A stretch of 64,000 bases of DNA from Caproicibacter sp046707225 (GCF_046707225.1 NZ_JBJKOP010000032.1:124001-188000), one strand, 5' to 3'. Shown: positions 24,484-32,723, counted from the stretch's first letter. Made by a program: numbers and translations. The notes: generated by a model not told the origin, from the letters alone.

Positions 24484-26813
24484 GCTTTGCCTCCCGTCTT
24501 AATTCTCCAGATTGTTTCCGGCACCAGGGGCAGTTCGTCCAGTTCCGCGCCGGAGGCAACGGAAAGCGCGTTGGCAAGCGCCGCCGGAATCCCGATAATC
24601 CCGTGTTCGGCCAGTCCGCGCGCGCCGTAAGGGGAATTTTCAAGAGGTGTCTCCACAAAATCAACCAGATACTGCGGCGTCTCGCCGAAATGCATCACCT
24701 TGTAGGTGCGCAGACTGGTATCCAGTACCTCGCCCTTGGCGCTGTATGAAAAATTCTCGCGCGTTCCAAGGCCCAGGCCCATACACATGCCGCCCTTTAG
24801 CAGAGCCTCGCACATCTTTGGGTTCAGGACCTTTCCGGCGTCGATTACGGTAGCGGCCTTGACCAGCCGATAGGTGTATTCCTCGGTGTCGAATTCCACT
24901 TCCACGCCCTGAGCCCCCACGGTCCACCAAGGCCCGGCTTTTCCTTTGCCCGTCTCCTTGTCCAGCAGATTCAGGTCTCCCATGATGAAGCTTCCCCGGC
25001 CGATGATCTGCCCCTCCACCGCGTTGCCGTTCTGGTACTGGTATCCATGGACCAGGTCCTTGAAGTGAATGAAATTGGACGGTTCATGGCGGACGTAGAC
25101 CCGTTCGCCTCCCACTTCCAGATCTTCCGGCGGGCACCGAAGCACGGCCGCGGCAAGGCTGGTCAGCTGGCGGCAGACATCCTCCGCGGCGCGCATGGCG
25201 GCCCGCCCCTGCATAAAGGTCGTCATGCTCGCAACGGTTTTCCAGTGCGTCGGGCTGTACTTTGTGTTGACGTCCATATTCACATGAATGCGGTCAATGT
25301 CCATTTTCAGCTTTTCGGATAAAAGCTGCGCGACCGTGGTTTTCATGCTCGGCCCGTATTCCACGCAACCGCAGTTCACGTTCAGACTGCCGTCTTTGTT
25401 AAATGTCAGGATAATACCGGAGACAGCGCCCGGGGGAGAATCGGAGGTTTTCCAGAAGCAGCTAATTCCCTTGGCCCGGATTTTATGGTTGCCCAGCTCA
25501 ATTCTTTGGCCTTCTCCCCAGTTGATCAGCGGCTTGAGCTTTTCGATGCACGGGCCGAGACTCCCCAGATTGCTGGCGGTTAACGGAACCTGCGTGGGGG
25601 TCAGGTTTCCCGGGGCAAGTCCGTTTTTCTTTCGCAGTTCCAGCGGGTCCATCTGCAGCTTTTTTGCCAGCTTGTCAAGCGTTCGCTCCACGCAGAAGGT
25701 GTAAGAGGCGTGTCCGAAGCCGCGAAACGAGGTGGCGTAAGGGTGGTTGGTGTAAACGCAGACCGCGTCGCAGGAGACGTTTTCAATGCTGTAAGGTCCC
25801 GTGCAGTCGACCGCCATTGCCTTGCTGAGTCTCGGCCCCATGTCGGCGTAAGCGCCGGCGTCCACCAGATAGGTCATCTGCGCGGCTTTGATCATTCCGT
25901 CTTTCGTCGCGCCCAGCCTCAGCGTCGCGTCCAGCCCCAGCTTGCAGGGGGAGGACGCGATATCCTGTTCCCTTGAATTCCGAATGTCGACCTCGCGGCC
26001 GCACACCGCTTTCGAGGCCATATAGGCAAGCAGCTCCAGCTGAATCGGCGCTTTCCCCCCGAACCCGCCGCCGACGAACGGAACCTCCACAATCACTTTC
26101 CCCTGTTCTAGATTAAAAACGGTGCTGAGCTCCTTTTCAATTCCGAACGGGGCCTGGGAGGCGGATTTGACAAATACGGTTCCGTCGGGCGCGATTCTTG
26201 CGCGGGCGGTCCGGGTTTCCATGGCGATGTGGTCCGACTGGGGAAGGCTGTAATGCGCTTCGACCGTCACGTCGCATTCTGAAAAAGCCTGGTTGACGTT
26301 TCCTTTCCGGATTTTTTTGCTGTCGCAGATATTGGTTCCCGGCTGCGGATAAAGATCCTTGACAATGTGTTTATAGTTTTCCTGATGTTCATGGACCAGC
26401 GGCGCGCCGCTTGCAAGAGCCTGCGACAGGGAATTGACGACCGCCAGCGGTTCATATTCCACCTTCACAAACGTGACGGCCCTCGCGGCGTCGAATTCCG
26501 AATCGGCAACCACAAGAGCGACCGGTTCGCCGTAATAGCGGACTTTTCCGTTCGCCAAAGGAGGGCGGTCCTCCACCAGCCCTCCGCTTAAAACCGGATA
26601 ATCCTTTCCGGTAATCACCGCTTTCACGCCTTTTTGCAGAAGCGCCTGCGAGTAATCAATTTTTGTGATTTTTGCGTGTGCGAAGGTGCTGGTGACCATT
26701 CGGGCGGTCAAAACTCCCGCCGGATTTTCGTCGTCGGTATACTTTGCGTTACCAGTGACTTTATCCCATGCTTCTTTTCGAATGACGGTTGTTCCGATTC
26801 CGGTTTTTGCCAT
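24480..26813 (-). CDS. xanthine dehydrogenase-family molybdopterin-binding subunit
   Basis: About 777 residues. N-terminal aldehyde oxidase a/b hammerhead (GKAKYTDDENPAG-like segment), then the molybdopterin domain with FVGGGFGGKAPIQLELLA, SFRGFGHASYTFCVERTLDKLA, and the C-terminal GARGLAEHGIIGIPAALANA that carries the active-site Glu equivalent to that of xanthine dehydrogenase. The substrate (purine, aldehyde or N-heterocycle) cannot be read from motifs. The ATG at 26813 is preferred, with AAGGGTG about six bases upstream. No molybdenum-cofactor maturation gene lies nearby. First gene of the three-subunit operon. Confidence 0.9.
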   Translation of the reverse strand: MAKTGIGTTVIRKEAWDKVTGNAKYTDDENPAGVLTARMVTSTFAHAKITKIDYSQALLQKGVKAVITGKDYPVLSGGLVEDRPPLANGKVRYYGEPVALVVADSEFDAARAVTFVKVEYEPLAVVNSLSQALASGAPLVHEHQENYKHIVKDLYPQPGTNICDSKKIRKGNVNQAFSECDVTVEAHYSLPQSDHIAMETRTARARIAPDGTVFVKSASQAPFGIEKELSTVFNLEQGKVIVEVPFVGGGFGGKAPIQLELLAYMASKAVCGREVDIRNSREQDIASSPCKLGLDATLRLGATKDGMIKAAQMTYLVDAGAYADMGPRLSKAMAVDCTGPYSIENVSCDAVCVYTNHPYATSFRGFGHASYTFCVERTLDKLAKKLQMDPLELRKKNGLAPGNLTPTQVPLTASNLGSLGPCIEKLKPLINWGEGQRIELGNHKIRAKGISCFWKTSDSPPGAVSGIILTFNKDGSLNVNCGCVEYGPSMKTTVAQLLSEKLKMDIDRIHVNMDVNTKYSPTHWKTVASMTTFMQGRAAMRAAEDVCRQLTSLAAAVLRCPPEDLEVGGERVYVRHEPSNFIHFKDLVHGYQYQNGNAVEGQIIGRGSFIMGDLNLLDKETGKGKAGPWWTVGAQGVEVEFDTEEYTYRLVKAATVIDAGKVLNPKMCEALLKGGMCMGLGLGTRENFSYSAKGEVLDTSLRTYKVMHFGETPQYLVDFVETPLENSPYGARGLAEHGIIGIPAALANALSVASGAELDELPLVPETIWRIKTGGKA

Positions 26814-26829
26814 AGAAATCACCCTTTTC

Positions 26830-26876
26830 TTTCGTATCTCTCGTATTATTTGCAATCAGTTGTTAAAAATACGAAA
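26830..26876. promoter_or_regulatory. CGTAT repeat cluster in divergent intergenic region
   Basis: TTTCGTAT (26830-26837), a second TCGTAT nine bases later and the inverted ATACGAAA (26869-26876) lie in the 79 bases between the hydroxylase operon and the YIEGIA gene. Their symmetry suggests a binding site for an unknown regulator; no clear -35/-10 pair is visible in either direction. Confidence 0.4.
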
Positions 26877-26892
26877 TGAAGGGAGAGATTCG

Positions 26893-27792
26893 ATGGAAAA
26901 GGCTTTGAAAGAGCCTGATATCTATATGATCGTGATTGGAATCATCATGGGTGTTTCCGCCCGCATTGCCACGCTGAAGGTGGATTACAGGCAGATTCCA
27001 ACCTACCCGTGCGCTTATTTTAATAATATCGTCATGGGATTTATCGCGTCCAGCTTGGGGGCAATCGCCATTCCGGCAATCCTGTCCGGCGACTTTGTTT
27101 CCATTACTTTTCTGACGGTCGCCGTTCAGCAGTTTCGTGAAACCCGCAAGGCGGAGGGCGAAAGCCTGGGCCGGTTGGAGCATACCGAATACACGCAGCG
27201 CGGGGACGCTTATATCGACGGAATATCTAAAACGTTCGAATCCAGAAATTATATTGCCATGGTTACTTCTTTGATTTCGGTGCTGGCAATGAAACTCAGC
27301 AATTCCAAGTCCCTGGTGGTTTTGGTCCCCTGCGGGGTCATCACGGGAGTGGTTGTCATTGCTTTGCTCTATCGGTTTACAAAGGGCAAAACCATCGGGG
27401 ATATCTGCAATATCCGCGACGGGAAGATTGAGGTAAAAGGCTCGGAGCTTTTTGTCGACGGAATCTTTGTGACCAATACGCTTGGGGCCGACAAAAGCAG
27501 AGAGCTTTTTACGAAAGAAGGCCTTGCCGTCGTAATCGAACCCAAAAGGCCGGTCAGCCGGCTGACCCTGGAAAATTACGGGCAGAGGCAGGCGATCCTT
27601 TTTGAAGCGGTCAAGGCGCTGGGAGTCAGAAGATACAAATACACCAGAAGGAATTTTTTAAGCGAAACCGGTATGATCATTATTGCGTTTGTACCCATGA
27701 TCAATGACCAGAATTTACTGCACTATGCGGTCGCGCATACTCCTGTTCTTGAGAACAGCAGAAAAGTCGGCCGAATCGTTAAAGGGGGCTAA
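26893..27792 (+). CDS. YIEGIA family membrane protein
   Basis: 299 residues. The protein has several hydrophobic segments (IYMIVIGIIMGVSARIATL, IVMGFIASSLGAIAIPAIL, SLVVLVPCGVITGVVVIAL) and the family-naming motif as YIDGISKTFESRNYIAM. The C-terminal half is soluble. This family is restricted largely to spore-forming Firmicutes and its role is not established. The ATG at 26893 follows AAGGGAGAG; longer in-frame codons upstream overlap the divergent gene. It is paired with the small gene that follows two bases later. Confidence 0.8.
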   Translation: MEKALKEPDIYMIVIGIIMGVSARIATLKVDYRQIPTYPCAYFNNIVMGFIASSLGAIAIPAILSGDFVSITFLTVAVQQFRETRKAEGESLGRLEHTEYTQRGDAYIDGISKTFESRNYIAMVTSLISVLAMKLSNSKSLVVLVPCGVITGVVVIALLYRFTKGKTIGDICNIRDGKIEVKGSELFVDGIFVTNTLGADKSRELFTKEGLAVVIEPKRPVSRLTLENYGQRQAILFEAVKALGVRRYKYTRRNFLSETGMIIIAFVPMINDQNLLHYAVAHTPVLENSRKVGRIVKGG

Positions 27793-27794
27793 CC

Positions 27795-27983
27795 GTGAAA
27801 CAGCAAATTGAAATACTGGCCTATATCACTGCCGACGAAAACAGGGTTCTCGGCGGCGATCCCCTGACGCTGCTGGTGAAGGACCCGGAGAAGCAGAAAG
27901 AGCTTGTCAGGGATCTGGGCCTTGCGCTGCGTGCGAATGTGGTGCAGCTCAAAAACGGAGATTATATTCTGATTACGGATTGA
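27795..27983 (+). CDS. small partner (capping subunit) of the YIEGIA protein
   Basis: 62 residues beginning at GTG with AAAGGGGG upstream, two bases after the YIEGIA stop. Sequence MKQQIEILAYITADENRV... ends in GDYILITD. The pairing of a roughly 60-residue protein with YIEGIA is conserved and is annotated as a capping complex subunit in reference genomes; I know no experimental function. Co-translation with its partner is clear. Confidence 0.7.
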   Translation: MKQQIEILAYITADENRVLGGDPLTLLVKDPEKQKELVRDLGLALRANVVQLKNGDYILITD

Positions 27984-27985
27984 TA

Positions 27986-28024
27986 AAGGCACGGCCCGGA
28001 CAAATCTGTCCGAAGTCGTGCCTT
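27986..28024. terminator. bidirectional terminator
   Basis: AAGGCACG (27986-27993) pairs with CGTGCCTT (28017-28024), inner GGAC/GTCC. T-rich sequence follows on the plus strand. Between the YIEGIA pair and the convergent Mn catalase gene. Confidence 0.85.
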
Positions 28025-28036
28025 CTGTGAATTTTT

Positions 28037-28747
28037 TTAGTGTACCATACCCTGGCCCTGCTGATTTGTCTGGTTCGGAATGTTGAATTTCGGGGGTTTG
28101 GGATTCTGCAGGTTGTTAGTGTCGAAATATTTGCCGGGGGTCGACAGGTCAAAATACTTTTTGGAGTCAGACGTCACGCCCCAATCGGCCAGCGAACCGG
28201 TTTCCTCCAATTTGTTGAAAGCCTCGCGGAACAGGGTGTTGTGCGCTTCTTCCCGGTTGAGCAGAAAATCGATGGCTTCTCTTACGCCGGTATCCGTAAT
28301 CTGACGGTACAGATATTCATAGACGACCTTTGCTCTTTGCTCCGAAGCAATGTCGGATAGAATATCTGCGGCCAGGTCCCCGGTTTCGTTGATCCACGCG
28401 GCGTTAAACGGGTAGCCGGAAGCGTTTGTCAGCATTGGAGTCAGGCCAGACATGGTTGAAGCTTCCACCGACCCCACAGTTGTGTTCTGCGCGTCCAGAT
28501 TATGGCCGTTGAGCAGGTTGACCAGAGTGCCGACCATTTCCATGTGCCCCAGCTCTTCCGAACCGATATCAAAGAAAAGATCCTTGATCGCGGGGTCTTT
28601 GATGCGAAAGCTCTGAGAAATATACTGCAGTGCAGCCTTCAGTTCACCCTGTGGGCCGCCAAACTGCTCCTGCATCATGTTGGCGTAATTTAGGTTGGGT
28701 CCGTCGACGCGGACTTCTTTTAACAGCTGCTTTTCATGTTTAAACAA
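28037..28747 (-). CDS. manganese catalase family protein (CotJC-like)
   Basis: 236 residues starting at TTG, the only codon with a proper ribosome site (AGGAGGG six bases upstream) and the one giving the family's usual N terminus (FKHEKQLLKEVRVDGPNLNYAN). Dimanganese ligands are visible in GPQGELKAALQYI (Glu), IGSEELGHMEMV (Glu and His), TGDLAADILSDIASEQRAKVVYEYL (Glu) and NREEAHNTLF (Glu and His). It breaks down hydrogen peroxide; the short C terminus and clostridial context resemble the spore coat protein CotJC. Confidence 0.9.
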   Translation of the reverse strand: MFKHEKQLLKEVRVDGPNLNYANMMQEQFGGPQGELKAALQYISQSFRIKDPAIKDLFFDIGSEELGHMEMVGTLVNLLNGHNLDAQNTTVGSVEASTMSGLTPMLTNASGYPFNAAWINETGDLAADILSDIASEQRAKVVYEYLYRQITDTGVREAIDFLLNREEAHNTLFREAFNKLEETGSLADWGVTSDSKKYFDLSTPGKYFDTNNLQNPKPPKFNIPNQTNQQGQGMVH

Positions 28748-28801
28748 TATAATCCCTCCTGCGGCGCCTGAAATCAAACGCCACAGTTAGTATGGCGAAA
28801 A

Positions 28802-28829
28802 AAACGGCGGATAAACATACCCGCCGTTT
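28802..28829 (-). terminator. terminator of the NifX/MinD operon
   Basis: On the minus strand AAACGGCGG, a 10-base loop and CCGCCGTTT are followed by a T run, about 90 bases past the last gene of the operon. Confidence 0.88.
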
Positions 28830-28917
28830 CAAGACCTTCAATGAATCGCAGAAAAATCGCTTTTTATACGGACGTTCGCCGCAAGCACAGACTCCCGCGC
28901 GCATACAGAGCTGCCGG

Positions 28918-29289
28918 TCAATGCTGGTGATGCTCCCCGCAGGTGCTTTCAAATTCGTGCTCGTGGCAGACGCTGCCGGCGGATTTCAGTTCTCCCTTAA
29001 GGTATTTTTCCACCGCTTCTCCCGAATCTCCCGCCGCGCCGGAAATCACTTCGATATTTTTTTCGTTAAAAATATCGATTGCTCCGCCGCCGATGCCGCC
29101 CGTAATAATGGCGGAGACGCCCAGGTCGCTGAGGTAATTGGGAAGAAATCCCGGTTTATGGCCCGGGTTCTGGTTGAATTTACGCTCGGTGATCTTGCCG
29201 CCTTCCACGGTAAACAATTCAAACCCCTCGCAGTGCCCGAAATGTTCGGAAACGTTTTTGCCGTCGCATGCAACCGCAATTTTCATCAT
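28918..29289 (-). CDS. NifX/NafY-family iron-molybdenum cluster-binding protein with His/Cys tail
   Basis: About 123 residues. Dinitrogenase iron-molybdenum cofactor domain: MKIAVACDGKNVSEHFGHCEGFELF at the N terminus and SAIITGGIGGGAIDIFNEKNIEVISGA in the middle. The C terminus ends in HEHEFESTCGEHHQH, a likely metal-binding tail. AAAGGAG lies seven bases before this ATG; the next in-frame ATG is one codon later. Last of four genes with two MinD-like ATPases and a second NifX-like protein. No nif structural genes are present, so function in nitrogenase assembly is not implied. Confidence 0.82.
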   Translation of the reverse strand: MMKIAVACDGKNVSEHFGHCEGFELFTVEGGKITERKFNQNPGHKPGFLPNYLSDLGVSAIITGGIGGGAIDIFNEKNIEVISGAAGDSGEAVEKYLKGELKSAGSVCHEHEFESTCGEHHQH

Positions 29290-29291
29290 GA

Positions 29292-30188
29292 TCATACTCC
29301 TTTTTCAATATTTTCATTCATTAACATAGGATAAACTTGCTCCCAAATCTGCCGAATCGCTTTCCCTGCCTCACTGCCGGGATCGTCAACCACGGTTCTT
29401 CCGGAATTGACGGCTTTTGTGACAGCCTGGTCAAATGGGATTTTCCCCACCAGAGGGATTTGTTCCCGTTTGCAAAACGATTCGATTTTTTGTGAAATTT
29501 CAGTGCAGACATCGTATTTGTTGATGCACGCGGCTGCTTTGGTACCAAACCGCCGTGCGGTTTCAACAACCCTTTGCATATCGTGAAAGCCGGACAGGGA
29601 AGGTTCCGCAACAAGCAGAACCAGATCGGTTCCGGTAATGGACGCAACCACGGGGCAGCCAATGCCCGGGGAACCGTCCAGAATGGCCAGCGGCTCTTTG
29701 GACGCGGCTCCGTAAAGGTTTGCGCGTACTTCCGAAACCAGGCGCCCGGATGCACCGCTTCCGATTTGAAGCTGTGCCGTTGAAAACGGTCCGGCCTTCG
29801 TGTGGAACAGCATGGTTTTTCCGGATGTCCGGTCTTCCAGCCGGATCGCGGGCCGCCCGTCGCCGTCGCGGGAGGGGCAGACCGCCTCGCACACGCCGCA
29901 GCCTTCGCATTCATATGGGTTGACGGAGCCGTTTGCAATGGCGCTGAACCGGCAGGAGTCCTCGCACCGGCCGCAGCCGATACAGGCTTCCGTGTTCAGC
30001 ACGGCTTTTTTTAACCCGAAATACGGCTTTTCCTGCGGCTGTTCCTTTCCTGTAAAAATCTGATGCAGATTTGGGGCCTCCACATCGCAGTCCGCGAAGA
30101 CTTTGCTGCCGCACAGCCGGATCAGGGAAGACGCAACCGTTGTTTTGCCGGTTCCGCCTTTCCCGCTCAGTACAACAAGCTGCTTCAT
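29292..30188 (-). CDS. MinD-superfamily P-loop ATPase with inserted ferredoxin domain (second copy)
   Basis: 298 residues. Deviant Walker A VLSGKGGTGKTTVASSL at the N terminus, as in MinD/ParA/NifH-like proteins, then an inserted 2[4Fe-4S] ferredoxin domain with CIGCGRCEDSC and CEGCGVCEAVC, and the remaining ATPase core (ILDGSPGIGCPVVASI). Overlaps the upstream paralogue by four bases (ATGA). Such proteins are thought to handle Fe-S or metal clusters with NifX-like partners; the exact role is unknown. Confidence 0.87.
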   Translation of the reverse strand: MKQLVVLSGKGGTGKTTVASSLIRLCGSKVFADCDVEAPNLHQIFTGKEQPQEKPYFGLKKAVLNTEACIGCGRCEDSCRFSAIANGSVNPYECEGCGVCEAVCPSRDGDGRPAIRLEDRTSGKTMLFHTKAGPFSTAQLQIGSGASGRLVSEVRANLYGAASKEPLAILDGSPGIGCPVVASITGTDLVLLVAEPSLSGFHDMQRVVETARRFGTKAAACINKYDVCTEISQKIESFCKREQIPLVGKIPFDQAVTKAVNSGRTVVDDPGSEAGKAIRQIWEQVYPMLMNENIEKGV

Positions 30189-31024
30189 GCTTCCTTTTCC
30201 TCCGATCCTTTTATTGTTTCCAAAAGATTCAGAAAGATCGGGCGGAAGGTTTCGCGGCCGGCGGCAAGATTTCCCTGCGCTGACGCCCGGGCAAGTTCCG
30301 CGTCATAGGGAATGCGCGCGAAAATGGGAATTTGAAACTCAAGCGCTGTCGCGTCCATCATTTTTGAGGAATCCGTATCCTTGTTTACGACGATCGCGCA
30401 GGGTTTGTGAAATGTCCGCGCAAGCTGCAGGACGAGTTTCAGGTTTTCAAGGCCGAACAGCGTCGGCTCCGTTACCAGAAGACAGAAATCGGCGCCCTTG
30501 ATACTTTCCATCACGGAGCAGGAGCTTCCGGGCGGGCAGTCAATGACGGTGACCGGGGCTGCGGGAATTTCACGAAGCATTTGCCGGATAATCGGTACGC
30601 CGGTCGCTTCGCCGCTGTTGAGGGTTCCGGAAAGAAAGGTGATTCCTCCGGCTTTCCCGCGTTCAATCACACCGACCGCGCGCTTTCGTTCCCGGATTGC
30701 CCCTTTGGGGCAGAGCAGGGAACATCCGCCGCAGGAATGGCAGAGCTCCGGAAAAACGCGTGGTTTTCCTTTGAGAAAGGCAAGCGCGTTGAAACGGCAG
30801 AACCTGACGCAGCTCCGGCAGCCGTCACAGACGCTTTCGTCGATTTCCGGCACGGCAACTTCAACGAATTCCGTTTTTTCAATTTCAGGCTTTAAAAACA
30901 AAAAGCCGTTGGGCTCTTCCACGTCGCAATCGACGTAAGCGGCATCTCCCGCCGCTGCGGCAAGGTTGACGGAAAGAAATGTTTTTCCGGTTCCGCCTTT
31001 GCCGCTTAACACCGCAATCTGCAT
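30185..31024 (-). CDS. MinD-superfamily P-loop ATPase with inserted ferredoxin domain (first copy)
   Basis: 279 residues, paralogue of the next gene: Walker A VLSGKGGTGKTFLSVNL, ferredoxin insert with CDGCRSCVRFC and CHSCGGCSLLC, then TVIDCPPGSSCSVMESI. The two copies probably form a heterodimer, as known for MinD-like dimers that sandwich ATP; heterodimerisation is inference. Located between the two NifX-like genes' coding direction, 10 bases after the first. Confidence 0.87.
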   Translation of the reverse strand: MQIAVLSGKGGTGKTFLSVNLAAAAGDAAYVDCDVEEPNGFLFLKPEIEKTEFVEVAVPEIDESVCDGCRSCVRFCRFNALAFLKGKPRVFPELCHSCGGCSLLCPKGAIRERKRAVGVIERGKAGGITFLSGTLNSGEATGVPIIRQMLREIPAAPVTVIDCPPGSSCSVMESIKGADFCLLVTEPTLFGLENLKLVLQLARTFHKPCAIVVNKDTDSSKMMDATALEFQIPIFARIPYDAELARASAQGNLAAGRETFRPIFLNLLETIKGSEEKEA

Positions 31025-31034
31025 TTCTCCGCCC

Positions 31035-31400
31035 TCAGCCCTGACCGCCGTGGTATCCGGCGTGAATTTCGCTCAACTCTGCCAAAGTCCCGTTTTTCCA
31101 TGCTTCCGCCATATCGGCGACCGTCCCGGGAACCGCTTTCCAAAGCTGGATTCCTGCGGCGTTTAGAACCTCCGCGGCGTTTTCCCCGCAGTGAAACGTC
31201 GCCACCGCTCCGGCGCCGCTGTCAACGATCGCCTGGGCCGCTTTGATGCCGGCGCCGCCCTGAGCCGCCGCGGCTTCGTTGTCAATTATCTCAAAGCCTC
31301 CGGTTTCCGTATCCGCGACAATAAAATAGGGGGTTCTGCCGAACGACCGGTTTACGGGGCTGTCCAGTTGTTTTCCTTCTGATGGTACCGCAAGTTTCAT
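31035..31400 (-). CDS. NifX/NafY-family protein (first gene of cluster)
   Basis: 121 residues: MKLAVPSEGKQLDSPVNRSF(GRTPYF) start, central GGAGIKAAQAIVDSGAGAVATF and ending in HAGYHGGQG. Dinitrogenase iron-molybdenum cofactor domain, lacking the Cys/His-rich tail of the other copy. AAAGGAG seven bases before ATG. First gene of the four-gene operon, preceded by a consensus promoter and a leader of about 130 bases. Confidence 0.83.
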   Translation of the reverse strand: MKLAVPSEGKQLDSPVNRSFGRTPYFIVADTETGGFEIIDNEAAAAQGGAGIKAAQAIVDSGAGAVATFHCGENAAEVLNAAGIQLWKAVPGTVADMAEAWKNGTLAELSEIHAGYHGGQG

Positions 31401-31534
31401 TTGCGATCTCCTTTCGCTCTGCCGTCATTAGTTTCCGTCGATTCCGACACAAACATTTCAACCAGTATTTGGGCCGCTACGCCGAAGCCTCAACTCTGAT
31501 CTTGTATTATGGTCATATGCTCATTATTGTATTC

Positions 31535-31563
31535 ATTATAATCTTATAAAAAACAGTTGTCAA
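31535..31563 (-). promoter_or_regulatory. consensus promoter of the NifX/MinD operon
   Basis: Minus strand TTGACA (31558-31563), 17-base spacer, TATAAT (31535-31540). The leader of about 130 bases (31401-31528) matches no riboswitch I recognise. Confidence 0.85.
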
Positions 31564-31614
31564 TCAATCCATGAAAATAGTGGAAGAATGTTATTAGCAG
31601 AGAGCCGGAACCTG

Positions 31615-31643
31615 TTGCAAATTATCTGCGGACAAACTATAAT
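31615..31643 (+). promoter_or_regulatory. promoter of uppP
   Basis: TTGCAA (31615-31620), 17-base spacer, TATAAT (31638-31643), about 90 bases before the uppP start. Confidence 0.75.
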
Positions 31644-31734
31644 AAGGCTCTGGGCTGCCGGGGCCTGAAGCGTATTCTCCGGGAAAATCGTTTCACTGTA
31701 TAAATAAAAATATCGATTAAAGTAGGAGAAGAAA

Positions 31735-32550
31735 ATGGATCTTATCAGAGCGATTCTGTTCGGTATCATCGAAGGCTTGACCGAATGGCTGCCGATTAGC
31801 AGCACCGGGCATATGATTCTGGCCGAAGAATGGATCAAAATGGATTTGTCCGCTAAATTTATGGAAATGTTCCTTGTCGTCATTCAGTTCGGGGCGATAC
31901 TGGCTGTCATTGTTTTATATTTTCATAAGCTGAATCCCTTTTCCGGACGAAAATCGGCCGTTCAGAAAAGGGAAACCGTCTCCCTGTGGATGAAAGTCCT
32001 GTGCGCCTGTGTTCCGGCCGGAATCATCGGGGTATTATTTGATGACCCGATCAACGCGCTCTTCTACAATTATAAAACCGTAGCGATAACATTGATTTTG
32101 TACGGAGTGTTTTTTATTCTGGTGGAAAACCGGAATCGCGGAAGAACTCCTTCCATCCGGAACTTTTCGTCCCTGAGCTACCGCACCGCTTTCATCATCG
32201 GCATTTTTCAGGTTCTGGCGCTGATTCCCGGAACGTCCCGGTCCGGCGCGACCATCCTGGGCGCCATTTTAATCGGAACTTCGCGGGAAATCGCTGCGGA
32301 GTTTACGTTCTTTCTGGCAATCCCCATCATGTTCGGGGCAAGTTTGCTGAAGATGTTAAAATTCGGGTTCGCCTATACCCCAATGGAGGCCGGGGTATTG
32401 CTTCTTGGCATGGCTACGGCTTTTCTGGTATCCGTTTTTGCAATCCGCTTCCTGATGGGATACATTAAAAAGCACGATTTTAAACCGTTTGGCTACTACC
32501 GAATTGTTTTGGGAATCGTTGTTCTGCTGTACTTCGGACTTGTACACTAA
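31735..32550 (+). CDS. uppP: undecaprenyl-diphosphatase UppP (BacA family)
   Basis: 271 residues, integral membrane. Family signatures: GIIEGLTEWLPISSTGHMIL near the N terminus (Glu-rich motif and Ser) and PGTSRSGATILGAILIG in the middle. It dephosphorylates undecaprenyl pyrophosphate so the lipid carrier can be reused in peptidoglycan synthesis, and confers low-level bacitracin resistance. Eight hydrophobic segments are visible. Own promoter; ends at a strong bidirectional terminator. Confidence 0.95.
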   Translation: MDLIRAILFGIIEGLTEWLPISSTGHMILAEEWIKMDLSAKFMEMFLVVIQFGAILAVIVLYFHKLNPFSGRKSAVQKRETVSLWMKVLCACVPAGIIGVLFDDPINALFYNYKTVAITLILYGVFFILVENRNRGRTPSIRNFSSLSYRTAFIIGIFQVLALIPGTSRSGATILGAILIGTSREIAAEFTFFLAIPIMFGASLLKMLKFGFAYTPMEAGVLLLGMATAFLVSVFAIRFLMGYIKKHDFKPFGYYRIVLGIVVLLYFGLVH

Positions 32551-32572
32551 ACGGTTGGATTTTCCGGCGCAT

Positions 32573-32609
32573 AAAACGGTCCCCGAACAACCAGTTCGGG
32601 GACCGTTTT
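32573..32609. terminator. bidirectional terminator
   Basis: Perfect 16-bp stem (32573-32588 with 32594-32609), AAAA/TTTT ends and 5-base loop, shared by uppP and the convergent feo operon. Confidence 0.95.
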
Positions 32610-32627
32610 GGGCTGCGTAATGATTTA

Positions 32628-32723
32628 CTATTCCATTTCCCGTTGCAGTCTGGCCGACTTTTTCGCAAGGCGCTCCGGAGTAATGACATTTTCTTGGAAA
32701 TTGAAGGTTTTAAGCCAGCCCAA
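32628..32723 (-). CDS. possible 31-codon ORF overlapping the feoB 3' end
   Basis: In a different frame from feoB, a TTG-started frame encodes MGWLKTFNFQENVITPERLA and a basic tail ending LQREME. It overlaps the feoB stop by 14 bases and its own stop is 19 bases before the terminator, the spacing expected for a real last gene. No ribosome site is visible, so it would need coupling to feoB. It may instead be the remnant of a longer FeoB C terminus after a frameshift, or noise. Confidence 0.3.
   Translation of the reverse strand: MGWLKTFNFQENVITPERLAKKSARLQREME

Noticed and set aside
28918..31400. Nitrogenase maturation operon
   Set aside because: No nifHDK, nifE/N or nifB gene is present; NifX-like and MinD-like families also occur widely in organisms that do not fix nitrogen.
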